DNA of 64,000 nucleotides. Source: Endozoicomonas sp965199185 (GTDB lineage Bacteria; Pseudomonadota; Gammaproteobacteria; Pseudomonadales; Endozoicomonadaceae). The stretch lies in assembly GCA_965199185.1 (NCBI GenBank), contig CBDAQW010000037.1:124001-188000 (forward strand), in the 5' to 3' direction. Below are positions 25,065 through 34,633 of the stretch, in pieces. The notes under the pieces are model-generated. The model was not told the DNA's origin. It worked only from the letters and a program-made list of their open reading frames with translations, and did not search any database. Each line of letters starts with the position of its first letter. Position 1 is the stretch's first letter. The position numbers and the translations under genes are program-made.

Positions 25065-25796
25065 TTATCGGATGATCACAGGCAAGGGTTTGGTCAATTG
25101 GATATACTCTTCATTCATTTCAGCCCCCCATGCCATGACTTCGACACCGGCTTCAATGGCCTTACGCAGAGCCTGACCATATTCAGGATCAATGTCATCT
25201 GCCGGTGACACTTTATCTATCCCGGTATGCTGAACACAGAAAAAAAGAACCGCCCGTTTACCCCGCTGGCAGATATGCGCTAACTCTCTGAGATGTTTTG
25301 CACCACGACTGGTCACCGCATCAGGAAAGAGTCCAAGCGCATTGCCAACTGCCAGAGTGACGCTCTTTACTTCTATATAACAATCAGGCATGTCCTCCTG
25401 TTGCAGCAGAAAATCAATGCGGCTGTTTTCTTCACCATAACGAACTTCCCTGCGTACTGAATGGTATTCAGTCAATTCAGGCGCTGTCTGATTGAGTAGT
25501 AATTCTTCTACAAGCTTGTTCGCCACACCCGTATTCAGACCAGCTCGGGTCATTCTGGTCTGACCATCAAACTCTACCGGTATTTCTGCCTGTTCCCAGG
25601 TACAGGGGTATTTTCGTTTAGGATTACCTGAGTCGGAATACCATACGTTGTTGCCGGGAAACAGGCAGTTCTTCATGGAGCCGGTATTGGGGCAGTGTAG
25701 AGTGATTTGTGAACCATCTGCCAATTCAACATCGGCCATAAACCGCTTATAGCGACGGATAAGCTTTGCTTTGTAAAGAGGTTGTAAGTATTTCAT
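25065..25796 (-). CDS. sfsA: DNA/RNA nuclease SfsA
   Basis: The 243-residue protein has the SfsA pattern throughout: RRYKRFMADVELADG at the start, CPNTGSMKNCLFPGN near residue 35, GLNTGVANKLVEELL around 93, and YIEVKSVTLA around 138 with the PD-(D/E)xK-type EVK. SfsA (sugar fermentation stimulation A) binds DNA and was first linked to maltose metabolism in E. coli; it is now annotated as a nuclease. In many gammaproteobacteria it lies beside dksA, but in E. coli it is co-directional with dksA and here it is divergent. Confidence 0.93.
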   Translation of the reverse strand: MKYLQPLYKAKLIRRYKRFMADVELADGSQITLHCPNTGSMKNCLFPGNNVWYSDSGNPKRKYPCTWEQAEIPVEFDGQTRMTRAGLNTGVANKLVEELLLNQTAPELTEYHSVRREVRYGEENSRIDFLLQQEDMPDCYIEVKSVTLAVGNALGLFPDAVTSRGAKHLRELAHICQRGKRAVLFFCVQHTGIDKVSPADDIDPEYGQALRKAIEAGVEVMAWGAEMNEEYIQLTKPLPVIIR

Positions 25797-26192
25797 TTTC
25801 AGACAAATTGTAAAAATCGTTAGATTAGATGTTGATATTCTTTTCCAGAATTTTATGATGATAGATGTTCGCTTTTTTTAAGAGCGTGGATTTTTTTCTA
25901 CCACGCCCGATAAATACAACCATCATACGGGATTTTATTGACTTAGGTGCCTGTGTTGGTCGATGACATACTGTACGAGTCATTTTTTTATGGCGTCTTG
26001 TCATCGGTTTTGGTAGTTTCTCCCGTTCTGCAAGGAAGGCAAGAGGCAAGTGCCAGGAGCTTTTGTTCGACGTCAGGCACCCGCAGTGTTGACCTCAGCT
26101 TTCAGGGAGCCGGTAGACCGGCAGTCGGATGGAGAGACCAGGAAATGAAAGTAACGCCTGGCTCATGAATAGAAGGTGGTGAGGCTGTAATC
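25797..26192. other. sfsA-dksA divergent intergenic region
   Basis: This 396-bp region should hold the sfsA promoter and a long dksA leader. A hairpin GCGTGG(A) / ACCACGC encloses a T-rich loop at about 25884-25907. The end has a good ribosome site, GAAGGTGGTGAGG, ahead of dksA. Short frames on both strands look uncoded. No clear -35/-10 pair was identified. Confidence 0.4.
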
Positions 26193-26636
26193 ATGTCAGC
26201 ACAGAAAAACGCAGAAGCAGGTAACCTGCTCAAAACATTTACTCCATACCAGGAAAAGGATGGAGAAGAATACATGAACGATCAGCAGATCGAACACTTC
26301 ACCCATATCCTGCAGAATTGGAAGCGGGAACTGATGGAAGAAGTGGATCGGACTGTGAATCACATGCAGGACGAAGCGGCTAACTTCCCTGACCCTGCAG
26401 ACAGAGCCAGTCAGGAAGAAGAGTTTAGCCTCGAACTGCGCACCCGTGATCGTGAACGTAAATTGATCAAGAAAATCAATCAGACTCTAGGACGTATCGA
26501 AGAAGACGATTATGGCTATTGCGACAGCTGTGGTGTTGAAATCGGTATTCGTCGCCTGGAAGCTCGTCCTACAGCCACTATGTGCATTGATTGTAAGACG
26601 CTGGCTGAGATCAAAGAAAAACAGCTGGGGAGCTGA
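26193..26636 (+). CDS. dksA: RNA polymerase-binding transcription factor DksA
   Basis: The 147-residue DksA inserts its coiled coil into the RNA polymerase secondary channel and, with ppGpp, shuts down rRNA and supports amino-acid promoters. It shows the coiled-coil tip DPADRASQEEEFSLELRTRD (with the DxxDxA residues) near residue 68 and a complete four-cysteine zinc finger, CDSCGVEIGIRRLE to MCIDC, near the C-terminus. Its length matches the E. coli protein (151). It begins a block whose order dksA-gluQ-cbrX-cbrA-cbrB is conserved in Pseudomonas, here with unknown genes interspersed. Confidence 0.97.
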   Translation: MSAQKNAEAGNLLKTFTPYQEKDGEEYMNDQQIEHFTHILQNWKRELMEEVDRTVNHMQDEAANFPDPADRASQEEEFSLELRTRDRERKLIKKINQTLGRIEEDDYGYCDSCGVEIGIRRLEARPTATMCIDCKTLAEIKEKQLGS

Positions 26637-26797
26637 TCATTCTTCTGGAATCTGGTAGCCATGAGGTATTATCACACTTATGGTTACTTTTTCCGTACGC
26701 ATTCTAATAGCCTGCTTTTGTACTATCTTATCTTACTATCTTTGTTTTTCTACATAGCTTCTTCTCGATAAATCAATAACTCAGAGAATCAAAATCT

Positions 26798-27787
26798 ATG
26801 CTGCGCTTATTAAGGTACAAGTCATGGTTCCTGTTTTTTATTGTCTGCTTATCTTCAAATGTCCCTGCGTCCTTTGACAGAATTATCCATAGACTCTGGC
26901 AGTGTGACTTAAGAGATACGATCGTTGTCGATATGACGATTAATACCATCAGTGATTCAGTAGCCTTAATAAACATAACTGATCCTCCGGCAGTCAGCAG
27001 CTCTTTTTATTTATCAGGGACTAATGTAATTATTCCTGCCAGATTTCAAAACTCTGATATGGTGTTCCGGTTAACCCGTTTGAATGGCGATGAAGAGCTG
27101 CTTTTACAGGCGTTATCACGAACAGCCATACCGTCAGATGAAACCCCCTATCTCAGCCACACAGACGGTATTTTAATCAGGCTTCACGATTCATATCAGC
27201 AGAGATTTGATTTTTTTTCCTCTGACCTTCCTGAAACTGATTCGAGCAGGCAATCCAGAGTTATGCCAATCCAGCATTTGTGGGGGTTTAATGTTCTGGA
27301 GAAAATTGAGGCACTGTTGACTGAGCGGGAGGGGACAAGGGTAGCAACCATCTTCCATGATGCCAGGCATGTATTCATTCACCCGCTTGTCCTCGGGTGC
27401 ATACGGACAAGATACACACAATCCATTAGAGCTGAGTTAGATTTGAGTCGTCAATTCGGACAAAATAATCCCGCCTATGCCGCATACCGCCGCGCTTACG
27501 AAGGAAGCACGCATATTTTCCTGCAATATCTCACACCAGGTCAGATTGACAGCATCGTCAATCAACGAAGTGGAATCCTACAGCGTTTGTGGGACGGGGC
27601 ATGCGATAAAATAAATACCATTAGTGAAGGCTTCTTGAACCTGCTATCTGATCCTGACGACTTAAGCTTGCCGACAACCATTACAAATGAGCAGCGATAT
27701 ATGGGTGCGAATATGAAAATGAACAGGTTACCCACGGCAACTTTGTTAGCGCTATTTAACACAATGGTTAATCCATCGAGCCTGTGA
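26798..27787 (+). CDS. Unknown secreted protein between dksA and gluQ
   Basis: This 329-residue protein starts with a signal peptide (SWFLFFIVCLSSNVPAS, cleavage expected near residue 25). The mature part is soluble and mixed alpha/beta, with two cysteines (LWQCDLRD and LGCIRTRY) that could pair in the periplasm. A stretch REGTRVATIFHDARHVFI lies mid-protein. I recognise no family. It interrupts the usually adjacent dksA-gluQ pair, so it is probably a lineage-specific insertion. The gap to gluQ is 41 bases, so the two may share a transcript. Confidence 0.7.
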   Translation: MLRLLRYKSWFLFFIVCLSSNVPASFDRIIHRLWQCDLRDTIVVDMTINTISDSVALINITDPPAVSSSFYLSGTNVIIPARFQNSDMVFRLTRLNGDEELLLQALSRTAIPSDETPYLSHTDGILIRLHDSYQQRFDFFSSDLPETDSSRQSRVMPIQHLWGFNVLEKIEALLTEREGTRVATIFHDARHVFIHPLVLGCIRTRYTQSIRAELDLSRQFGQNNPAYAAYRRAYEGSTHIFLQYLTPGQIDSIVNQRSGILQRLWDGACDKINTISEGFLNLLSDPDDLSLPTTITNEQRYMGANMKMNRLPTATLLALFNTMVNPSSL

Positions 27788-27828
27788 AATCATAAGACAA
27801 AGTATTTGTTTCTTAATATTCATACCGT

Positions 27829-28713
27829 ATGACCACAGCTTTTTACACTGGCCGTTTTGCTCCATCTCCTTCGGGACCCTTGCACTTTGGTTCTCTTGTT
27901 GCCGCATTAGCCAGTTATTTCGATGCTAGAGCCAATCATGGAAAATGGCTGGTACGTATCGAGGATATAGACCCTCCCAGAGAGCAGCCTGGCGCTGCAA
28001 CGCTTATTTTGCAAACTTTGGAAACTTATGGTTTACACTGGGATGATTCGGTACTTTTTCAAAGTAACCGAAGTCAGGATTATCAAGACATTCTTGATGA
28101 CTTGTTTAAAAAGCAACGGCTTTATCCATGTACGTGTACCCGTAAAAAGCTGGCAGGGCACAACAGAATTTACCCTGGCTACTGCCGTAGCAGGACTATT
28201 TTACCAGACACGCCTCACTCGCTCCGCCTCAAGTGCTCTGATGAAATAATATCCTTTGATGATCAGATTCAAGGGAAACAATCCTTTGACCTTAGCAACC
28301 TTGGTGATTTCATTTTAAAACGAAAGGATGGTTTATTTGCCTATCAGCTAGCCGTTTGTGCCGATGATGCGTTTCAGCAGGTTACTCATGTTGTACGTGG
28401 CCACGATCTGATTGACTCAACACCGAGGCAACTCTATCTACAAAATATTCTCGGCTTTCGGCATCCTGTGTATTCACACATTCCGGTGATTACTCTCAAT
28501 AAAGGCAACAAACTGAGCAAACAAAATCATGCGCCTGCCATTCCATTAGACGAGCCCCGACCTTTATTAATAAAAGGAATAAAAGCTCTGGGAATGAAAC
28601 TTGGCGAAGTTCTAAACGATGCTTCCCTGGAAGATATTCTTAAATGGGGTATTCAACACTGGCATCAGAAAAAGCTAAAGCCTGTTGCGGAAATCCCTTT
28701 GGAGACACTGTAA
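27829..28713 (+). CDS. gluQ: Glutamyl-Q tRNA(Asp) synthetase
   Basis: The 294-residue enzyme is a truncated glutamyl-tRNA synthetase without the anticodon-binding domain; it attaches glutamate to queuosine at position 34 of tRNA-Asp. It has the HIGH-type motif RFAPSPSGPLHFGSL at residues 8-22, the zinc-site cysteines CTCTRKKL and YCRSRT, LVRIEDIDPPRE, and the KMSKS-type loop KLSKQNHAP near residue 226. The length agrees with E. coli GluQ-RS (about 300). Its place after dksA is conserved across gammaproteobacteria. Confidence 0.95.
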   Translation: MTTAFYTGRFAPSPSGPLHFGSLVAALASYFDARANHGKWLVRIEDIDPPREQPGAATLILQTLETYGLHWDDSVLFQSNRSQDYQDILDDLFKKQRLYPCTCTRKKLAGHNRIYPGYCRSRTILPDTPHSLRLKCSDEIISFDDQIQGKQSFDLSNLGDFILKRKDGLFAYQLAVCADDAFQQVTHVVRGHDLIDSTPRQLYLQNILGFRHPVYSHIPVITLNKGNKLSKQNHAPAIPLDEPRPLLIKGIKALGMKLGEVLNDASLEDILKWGIQHWHQKKLKPVAEIPLETL

Positions 28714-28793
28714 GCCTTCACCCTGCTGGCTGGAGGTGGTATACATAGTGATACAACCTCTAATCAATCAATAGATATGTTCAGGGAGCGAAT

Positions 28794-29555
28794 ATGTCAA
28801 TTTTACGCTGGACTGCTATTTTCTTCATGAGCTTTTTCCCATTAGCCTCTCTGGCGAACCCACTGGCCTCTCCGGAAATGGCTGTTGCCAAACCATTGCA
28901 TATGGATGTCAGCGATACAGAGTTTTGTCGTAAGGCGCGTTATGAAAGAGAAAGCAGTATTGCTAAGGAAGCTGACCTCCTGAAGGAAAAATACAATTCA
29001 AGGCAAACAGATGATCTAATCATGTGCTTTTCGCCGGATGAGAATTTGCTCTTTCTCGCTAATCAGGAAGCTCAGAAAATTCTTGGCCCACACGCCCCCT
29101 GGTATATCAAAATCAGTGAAGAATTCCGTGTTCGGGTTGAAGAAGCCTGCAACATCCTGGGGTTTGAAAACAATGAGCGCAGCCGGGCTTATGACCAGTG
29201 TGTTGAAAGCCGTTTTGAAGAACTGATGGGGCCTTACCAAAGTCGCTACCAGCGTGAGTCTTCCAGCTACATTAATAAACGACGTCAGGTGGCTGAAAGT
29301 CTGATTGTTCGCTGTGATGCGGCACTCAGTGTGAAACGCAGTCAACTACCTTCAGAAATCCGCTTCCCGATCGCTTATTACGATCAAGGTGCTCACTCTG
29401 TTCCACAATGGTTGTTGGAAGAGAAGATCGATGATGACCAGTGGCTCATTAATATGAACAAATTCAAAGTGAGTGACATTATGCACGATGTTTTGGGGAA
29501 TGATTGCCCTGGTCATATGGTGAAGTGGGTGACTTATGGTGGCCCGGGGTCCTGA
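28794..29555 (+). CDS. Unknown secreted protein between gluQ and cbrX
   Basis: This 253-residue protein has a signal peptide (TAIFFMSFFPLASLA, likely cut near residue 21) after an AGGGAG ribosome site. The mature part is charged and mostly helical, with five scattered cysteines (EFCRKA, LIMCFS, EEACNIL, DQCVES, IVRCDA) plus NDCPGH near the end, suggesting disulfides in the periplasm. No domain is recognised. Like the secreted protein before gluQ it is wedged into a conserved gene block, but the two share no obvious similarity. Confidence 0.65.
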   Translation: MSILRWTAIFFMSFFPLASLANPLASPEMAVAKPLHMDVSDTEFCRKARYERESSIAKEADLLKEKYNSRQTDDLIMCFSPDENLLFLANQEAQKILGPHAPWYIKISEEFRVRVEEACNILGFENNERSRAYDQCVESRFEELMGPYQSRYQRESSSYINKRRQVAESLIVRCDAALSVKRSQLPSEIRFPIAYYDQGAHSVPQWLLEEKIDDDQWLINMNKFKVSDIMHDVLGNDCPGHMVKWVTYGGPGS

Positions 29556-29559
29556 AATG

Positions 29560-29858
29560 GTGACCCTTTCATCAACTCCCGCACTGATCATATCTTGTCC
29601 CTCGTTCTGTAGCCACCGTTCTGTCTTTCTCAACTGCAAACATGAGCCCTGTCTGACGGTTATTAATCGTCTTCTGGTTCTTAACGCAGCGATCCAGACG
29701 TCACCGTTTACAAACGCTGGCTTCAGCCCCTATGCCAGCACTTCGATTAACATTTCAAGAAAGTAGTCGTATTTGATTTTGCCTTAAGGCTTATCGCATA
29801 TCCTGACATTCACGGGCATATGACGCCCAGTGGCATCAATGTAATAAAGGGTATATAG
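29560..29858 (-). pseudogene. DDE transposase remnant (IS4/IS701-like)
   Basis: Read on the minus strand: YPLYYIDATGRHMPVNVRIC, a stop, then GKIKYDYFLEMLIEVLA, a stop, then GLKPAFVNGDVWIAALRTR and NEGQDMISAGVDERVT. This matches the middle of IS4/IS701-type transposases, where GLKPAFVTGDSWY-like text holds the second aspartate. Two in-frame stops and missing ends make it dead. It fills most of the gap between the secreted-protein gene and cbrX. Confidence 0.65.
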
Positions 29859-29960
29859 GAGTGTAATCGAAATGGGAAGACTCTGATCTCAATTTATTAG
29901 AGCTTCACGCTTGATTCTGAGCAAGCCGAACCTATCGATATACAACCAAAACCCGACAAC

Positions 29961-29984
29961 AAAACGCAATCACTTTGCGGTTTT
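29961..29984 (+). terminator. Terminator-like hairpin upstream of cbrX
   Basis: AAAACGCAA TCAC TTTGCGGTTTT forms a stem with A-rich left and T-rich right sides and could stop transcription in either direction. Confidence 0.4.
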
Positions 29985-30036
29985 CCGCTACAAATATTAA
30001 CATGGCAGTCCTGCAGATTAAGTGCACGGACGTCAC

Positions 30037-30213
30037 ATGTATATCTATCGTCTAGTTCTGCTTCTGGTGATCGGCATTTACCTTTTTTCCCCGGCCATTC
30101 TGGGGTGGTGGATCACCTTTGGGGAGCAATGGTATCAACCCTGGATTCTCTGGTTCATCCTGATTGTGGCCTGCTATCTGCTGCAAATTCGAGGTGACGC
30201 CGATGAACTTTGA
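30037..30213 (+). CDS. cbrX: Small membrane protein preceding cbrA (CbrX-like)
   Basis: The frame opens at 30022; ATG 30037 (MYIYRLVLLLVIG) gives a 58-residue protein with two hydrophobic helices (LVLLLVIGIYLFSPAILGWW and WILWFILIVACYLL). Its end overlaps the likely cbrA start (ATG 30203), so the two are translationally coupled. In Pseudomonas a small gene named cbrX occupies exactly this place and is co-transcribed with cbrAB. The role is not well defined; it may help translation or membrane insertion of CbrA. Confidence 0.75.
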   Translation: MYIYRLVLLLVIGIYLFSPAILGWWITFGEQWYQPWILWFILIVACYLLQIRGDADEL

Positions 30214-33199
30214 ACCCGGCATTATTGCTCTGGCTGGCATTTTTTTTCTACTGGTTATGCTCGGTGCCGCCTGGGCTACAGAGAAAGGCATTATCTCTCG
30301 CAAACTGGTACATCATCCTGCCATTTATGTTTTGTCTCTGGGCATCTATGCCAGCAGCTGGTCGTTTTATGGCAGTGTAGGCATCACTGCTCAGGATGGT
30401 TATGCTTTTCTGTCGATCTACTTTGGTATTTCCGGTGCTTTTTTACTGGCTCCGGTTTTACTCACCCCTATTCTTAAGATAACGTCCTCTTATCAATTAA
30501 GCTCACTGCCTGATCTGTTTGCTTTTCGTTTCCGCAGCCGAGCAGCTGGCACATTTAGTACTCTGCTACTGGTTGGCATCAGTCTGCCATTAATGGCACT
30601 TCAGATTCAGGCAACGGCTGAAAGCACTGAGTTTTTGCTTGGTTCTACTTCAGAACATAGTCTTGTCATCACTTACTGCATCATCATTATTTTCTTCACG
30701 CTATTTTTTGGTACCCGACATTTATCAGGACGCAAACATCATCATGGGCTGGTTTTCGCCATGGCGGTTGGTGCATTAATGAAACTGGGTATTATGCTGC
30801 TGTTAGGCATGACTGTCCTGTTTCAGGTTTTTGATGGCCCACCCGGACTGAATCAATGGATAGAACAAAACCCGATGATCAGCGATAACATGGGATCAAA
30901 ACTAGACGACGGCCCATGGCGAACACTGCTCCTAATGTTTTTTGCTTCAGCAATTGCTACTCCACATATGTTTCATATGACCTTTGCTGAAAACCGTGAT
31001 TCACAGTTTCTGCAAAGTGCCAGCTGGGGGCTGCCTTTTTACCTGTTGCTGCTGAGTTTTTCTACGCCTCTGATTCTCTGGGCAGGCATTCAGCTGGGAG
31101 CAGAAGTCTCACCGGAATTTTATTCTCTTGCGATTGGCCAACAATTGCAAAAACCCTGGCTGAGCCTGCTAGTGTACGTCGGTGGTCTTTGTGCTGCTTC
31201 AGGCATTATGGTCATTACTACGCTGGCTCTCTCTTCCATGCTGATGAATCATCTGATTCTGCCGGTTTACCCGCCTTCTCTTACACCCGTCAACATCGAC
31301 ATCTTTCGCTGGCTAACCAACATCAAACAAGGCGTCGTTATTTTGATGATTACCAGCTCATACCTGTTATATCGTCTGCTTGAGAACGGTACCGATATTC
31401 ATCAACTTGGCATTGTCGCCTATGCCGGAGCCATGCAACTACTACCGGGCACCCTGTGTACACTCTACTGGAAAAAGGTAAACCGCCATGGATTTATTGC
31501 CGGTTTGGCAGCAGGCACTGCTACCTGGTTTATAACGCTGTTATTGCCCACAGTAACAGGTATTACAATAACGCCCTTCCAATGGCAGGATATTTTATCC
31601 TTGTCCGGCAGCGACTGGCATCTGGCCGCTACCGCCAGCTTGATTGCTAACTGCTTGGCTTTATATCTTGTGTCTCGTCTGACTACTATGAGTAACAGTG
31701 AAAAAAGTGCTGCTCATGCTTGCCTGGTCAACCCAAAATCCACGGATTCACCACTAATTCCTGTCGCTGATTCTGCGATTGAATTTAAGGAAATGCTTAG
31801 CAAGCCACTGGGAGCAGACATTGCCCAGGCTCAGGTGAGTAAGGCGCTGAATGATCTTAAACTGCAACCGGATGAACACCGGCCACTGGCTTTGCGTCGG
31901 TTGCGTGACCGGATTGAATCCAATCTGTCCGGTCTGCTCGGCCCTTCTGTAGCCCATGAAATTGTCGAAAATCACCTTCCTCTGGATGATAACCGTGGCT
32001 ACGCCTCTATGGATATTCATTTTATTGAATCCCAAATGGAAGCCTACCGCTCCCGATTAACCGGGCTGGCAGCTGAACTGGATGGCTTGCGCCGCTATCA
32101 CCGGGAAACTCTACAGAATTTGCCCATGGCCGTCTGTTCCATTGAAAATACTGACAACAATAATCATGAGATATTACTCTGGAATCAGGCCATGTCAGCC
32201 CTTACCGGTATTCCTTCGGAGGATGTTTTGGGCCATCAACTGGCAAAAATACCCGCTCCCTGGAACACTCTGATTGGACGATTTCTTGAATCTGATGAAA
32301 ACCATCTGAATAAGCACAAGTTAGAAATCAATGGCACTGACCGCTACTTCAATTTGCACAAGGCTCATATTTCCAGTAGCCGTAAAGATCAGGTGATGAT
32401 GCTGGAAGACCAGACCGAAGAACACATGATGGAAGAACAGCTGTTTCATAATGAACGTCTGGCATCCATTGGTCAGCTGGCAGCAGGAGTCGCCCATGAA
32501 ATAGGAAATCCGATTACCGGCATAGATTGTTTGGCTCAGGAAATGAAATTCATTTCTGACAACCCGGATGTACAGACCAGTTCAGAGCAGATTCTTCAAC
32601 AGACCAAACGAGTTACTCGCATTGTACAAACCCTGGTCACCTATGCCCACAATGGCCAGCGTAAAAACGACGATTTGAAAGAATCATTGGTGGCAGCCGT
32701 GGATCTTCATACTTGTGTTGATGAAGCCATCAGCCTGCTGAAATTAAGTCAGAAGCACGACAAGATAGCCTTTCACAATCAGTGCAACCCTGATCATCAG
32801 ATCAGTGGCAACAGCCAGAAATTACAGCAAGTGTTTATCAATCTGTTCAGTAATGCATCCGATGCAACGCCAGACCATGGTCGGGTAACTATCACCAGCT
32901 ATGCCAGTGAAATGACCATCACCATTGAGATTGAAGATCAGGGTGACGGCATTCCTGATGCGGTTCAGGAGAGACTATTTGAACCTTTCTTTACCACCAA
33001 AGAAGCTGGCAAAGGCACCGGGCTAGGGCTTGCTTTGACGTGGAATATTATCAAAGAACATTTTGGTTCTATTCAGGTAGTCAGTCCCGCTGATACCGTT
33101 TTGCAAAAGGGGGCGCGATTTATTATTGCTTTGCCAAGATATGAGCCTGAAGCTCAGACAACACCACTTATTTCTATTTATCAGGGAGTGACTGTATGA
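30203..33199 (+). CDS. cbrA: Sensor kinase CbrA with SLC5 transporter domain
   Basis: Starting at ATG 30203 (MNFEPGIIALAGIFF), overlapping cbrX, this gives 998 residues; the frame opens at 30164. Residues 1 to about 490 form a multi-helix SLC5 (sodium/solute symporter-like) domain beginning WSFYGSVGITAQDGYAFL. A linker, a PAS domain (LPMAVCSIEN onward) and a histidine kinase follow: phospho-histidine in LAAGVAHEIGNPITG, N box INLFSNASDATPDHG, and EPFFTTKEAGKGTGLGLAL. In Pseudomonas CbrA-CbrB controls carbon/nitrogen balance and use of amino acids such as histidine. The response regulator overlaps by 4 bases. Confidence 0.92.
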   Translation: MNFEPGIIALAGIFFLLVMLGAAWATEKGIISRKLVHHPAIYVLSLGIYASSWSFYGSVGITAQDGYAFLSIYFGISGAFLLAPVLLTPILKITSSYQLSSLPDLFAFRFRSRAAGTFSTLLLVGISLPLMALQIQATAESTEFLLGSTSEHSLVITYCIIIIFFTLFFGTRHLSGRKHHHGLVFAMAVGALMKLGIMLLLGMTVLFQVFDGPPGLNQWIEQNPMISDNMGSKLDDGPWRTLLLMFFASAIATPHMFHMTFAENRDSQFLQSASWGLPFYLLLLSFSTPLILWAGIQLGAEVSPEFYSLAIGQQLQKPWLSLLVYVGGLCAASGIMVITTLALSSMLMNHLILPVYPPSLTPVNIDIFRWLTNIKQGVVILMITSSYLLYRLLENGTDIHQLGIVAYAGAMQLLPGTLCTLYWKKVNRHGFIAGLAAGTATWFITLLLPTVTGITITPFQWQDILSLSGSDWHLAATASLIANCLALYLVSRLTTMSNSEKSAAHACLVNPKSTDSPLIPVADSAIEFKEMLSKPLGADIAQAQVSKALNDLKLQPDEHRPLALRRLRDRIESNLSGLLGPSVAHEIVENHLPLDDNRGYASMDIHFIESQMEAYRSRLTGLAAELDGLRRYHRETLQNLPMAVCSIENTDNNNHEILLWNQAMSALTGIPSEDVLGHQLAKIPAPWNTLIGRFLESDENHLNKHKLEINGTDRYFNLHKAHISSSRKDQVMMLEDQTEEHMMEEQLFHNERLASIGQLAAGVAHEIGNPITGIDCLAQEMKFISDNPDVQTSSEQILQQTKRVTRIVQTLVTYAHNGQRKNDDLKESLVAAVDLHTCVDEAISLLKLSQKHDKIAFHNQCNPDHQISGNSQKLQQVFINLFSNASDATPDHGRVTITSYASEMTITIEIEDQGDGIPDAVQERLFEPFFTTKEAGKGTGLGLALTWNIIKEHFGSIQVVSPADTVLQKGARFIIALPRYEPEAQTTPLISIYQGVTV

Positions 33200-34551
33200 G
33201 TCATGGACACATTCTTATTGTCGAAGACGAAGACGTAATCCGGGCATCCCTGAGTCGTTTGCTGGAACGCCAGAACCACACCGTAATAGCGGTTGGCTCT
33301 GTTCATGAAGCAAGACAGCAGAAACTGGATGATTTTGATCTTGTCATCAGTGATCTGAGGTTACCCGGAGAACCCGGCACCGAAATGATCAAGCTGGTTC
33401 CCAATTGTCCGGTACTAATTATGACCAGCTACGCCAGCCTTAATTCTGCCGTCTCGACTATGAAGCAGGGCGCCGTAGATTATATCGCCAAGCCCTTCGA
33501 TCATGGTGAAATGCTCAACCGGGTCAGGGAGATTCTGGACAAGCAGACCCTGACAAAGCCAGAACCTGAAACAATAAGTTCAAACCCTACGACCAGTTTT
33601 AGTGGTATTTTGGGTCAGTGCGATGCCATGCAGCTTTTATTCTCACGTATTCAAAAAGTGTCGCCTACAGATGCCACGGTTTTAATTCAGGGAGAATCCG
33701 GCACCGGTAAAGAACTGGTTGCCAAAGCCCTGCACAGTAATAGTCAGCGAGCAAATGGTCCGATGATCTCTGTGAACTGCGCCGCGATTCCTGAAACGCT
33801 GATCGAATCCGAACTCTTTGGTCATGAAAAAGGCTCATTTACCGGCGCGACTGCTGCCCGAACCGGCTTAATTGAAGCGGCCAATGGCGGTACATTATTC
33901 CTCGACGAAATTGGTGAATTGCCTCTTGAAGCTCAGGCAAGATTGCTCAGAGTGTTGCAGGAAGGTGAGATTCGTCGTGTAGGTTCGGTGCAATCCCAAA
34001 CCGTTGACGTTCGTTTGATTGCCGCTACACATAGGAATCTAAGAAAGTTGTCGTCTGAGCAGGAATTCCGTGAAGACCTCTATTATCGTCTACGGGTCGT
34101 CGAGTTGAGAATTCCTCCTCTCAGGGAAAGAGGCGGTGACATTCTGATGTTGGCAGAAAAATTATTGGAAAAAACCTGCAAGAAAATGAGTTGTGATATG
34201 CACTCTTTCTCACCAGAAGCGATGGCGACTATATCTCAATACCAATGGCCCGGTAATGTGCGAGAAATGGAACACGCCATTGAACGAGCTGTCATTCTGT
34301 CTGACAGTAATATCATTACTCCTGAAAACATGGATATTGAACTGAGAATTAAACAGACTCTATTCAAGTCAGATCAGGATGAACTACAAGATGGCTTAAC
34401 TCTGGAAGATTATTTCCAGCGGTTTGTGCTTGAGCATCAGGATCAGATGACAGAAACAGAACTGGCGCAAAAGCTGGGCATCAGTCGTAAAACGCTTTGG
34501 GAAAGAAGACAGCGGCTGGGTATTCCAAGACGGAAAGCGACATCAGCCTGA
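33196..34551 (+). CDS. cbrB: Sigma-54-dependent response regulator CbrB
   Basis: The 451-residue NtrC-type activator has a receiver domain (acidic VEDED, phospho-aspartate in LVISDLRLPGEPG, AKPFDHGE lysine), a central AAA+ domain with Walker A GESGTGKELVAKAL, the sigma-54-contacting loop KGSFTGATAA (GSFTGA rather than GAFTGA), Walker B GGTLFLDEIGELPL, and a C-terminal Fis-type helix-turn-helix (ELAQKLGISRKTLWERRQRL). It should act with CbrA to switch on sigma-54 promoters. In Pseudomonas the next genes are pcnB and folK; here unknown genes follow instead. Confidence 0.93.
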   Translation: MSHGHILIVEDEDVIRASLSRLLERQNHTVIAVGSVHEARQQKLDDFDLVISDLRLPGEPGTEMIKLVPNCPVLIMTSYASLNSAVSTMKQGAVDYIAKPFDHGEMLNRVREILDKQTLTKPEPETISSNPTTSFSGILGQCDAMQLLFSRIQKVSPTDATVLIQGESGTGKELVAKALHSNSQRANGPMISVNCAAIPETLIESELFGHEKGSFTGATAARTGLIEAANGGTLFLDEIGELPLEAQARLLRVLQEGEIRRVGSVQSQTVDVRLIAATHRNLRKLSSEQEFREDLYYRLRVVELRIPPLRERGGDILMLAEKLLEKTCKKMSCDMHSFSPEAMATISQYQWPGNVREMEHAIERAVILSDSNIITPENMDIELRIKQTLFKSDQDELQDGLTLEDYFQRFVLEHQDQMTETELAQKLGISRKTLWERRQRLGIPRRKATSA

Positions 34552-34633
34552 TGAATTTGTTCGACGAATAGAGGCTGTTCTCAGACCATTAAGGAATATT
34601 CCTGAAACAATTTGCCGATTTTATTCGTTTTGA

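Noticed and set aside
25825..26168. Two 73-74 codon frames on opposite strands between sfsA and dksA
   Set aside because: Compositionally odd, overlapping each other, with no homology; better explained as the dksA leader and promoters.
29352..29639. Minus-strand 95-codon frame overlapping the secreted-protein gene
   Set aside because: Its upstream part is transposase relic and its downstream part is the shadow of the signal-peptide gene on the plus strand.
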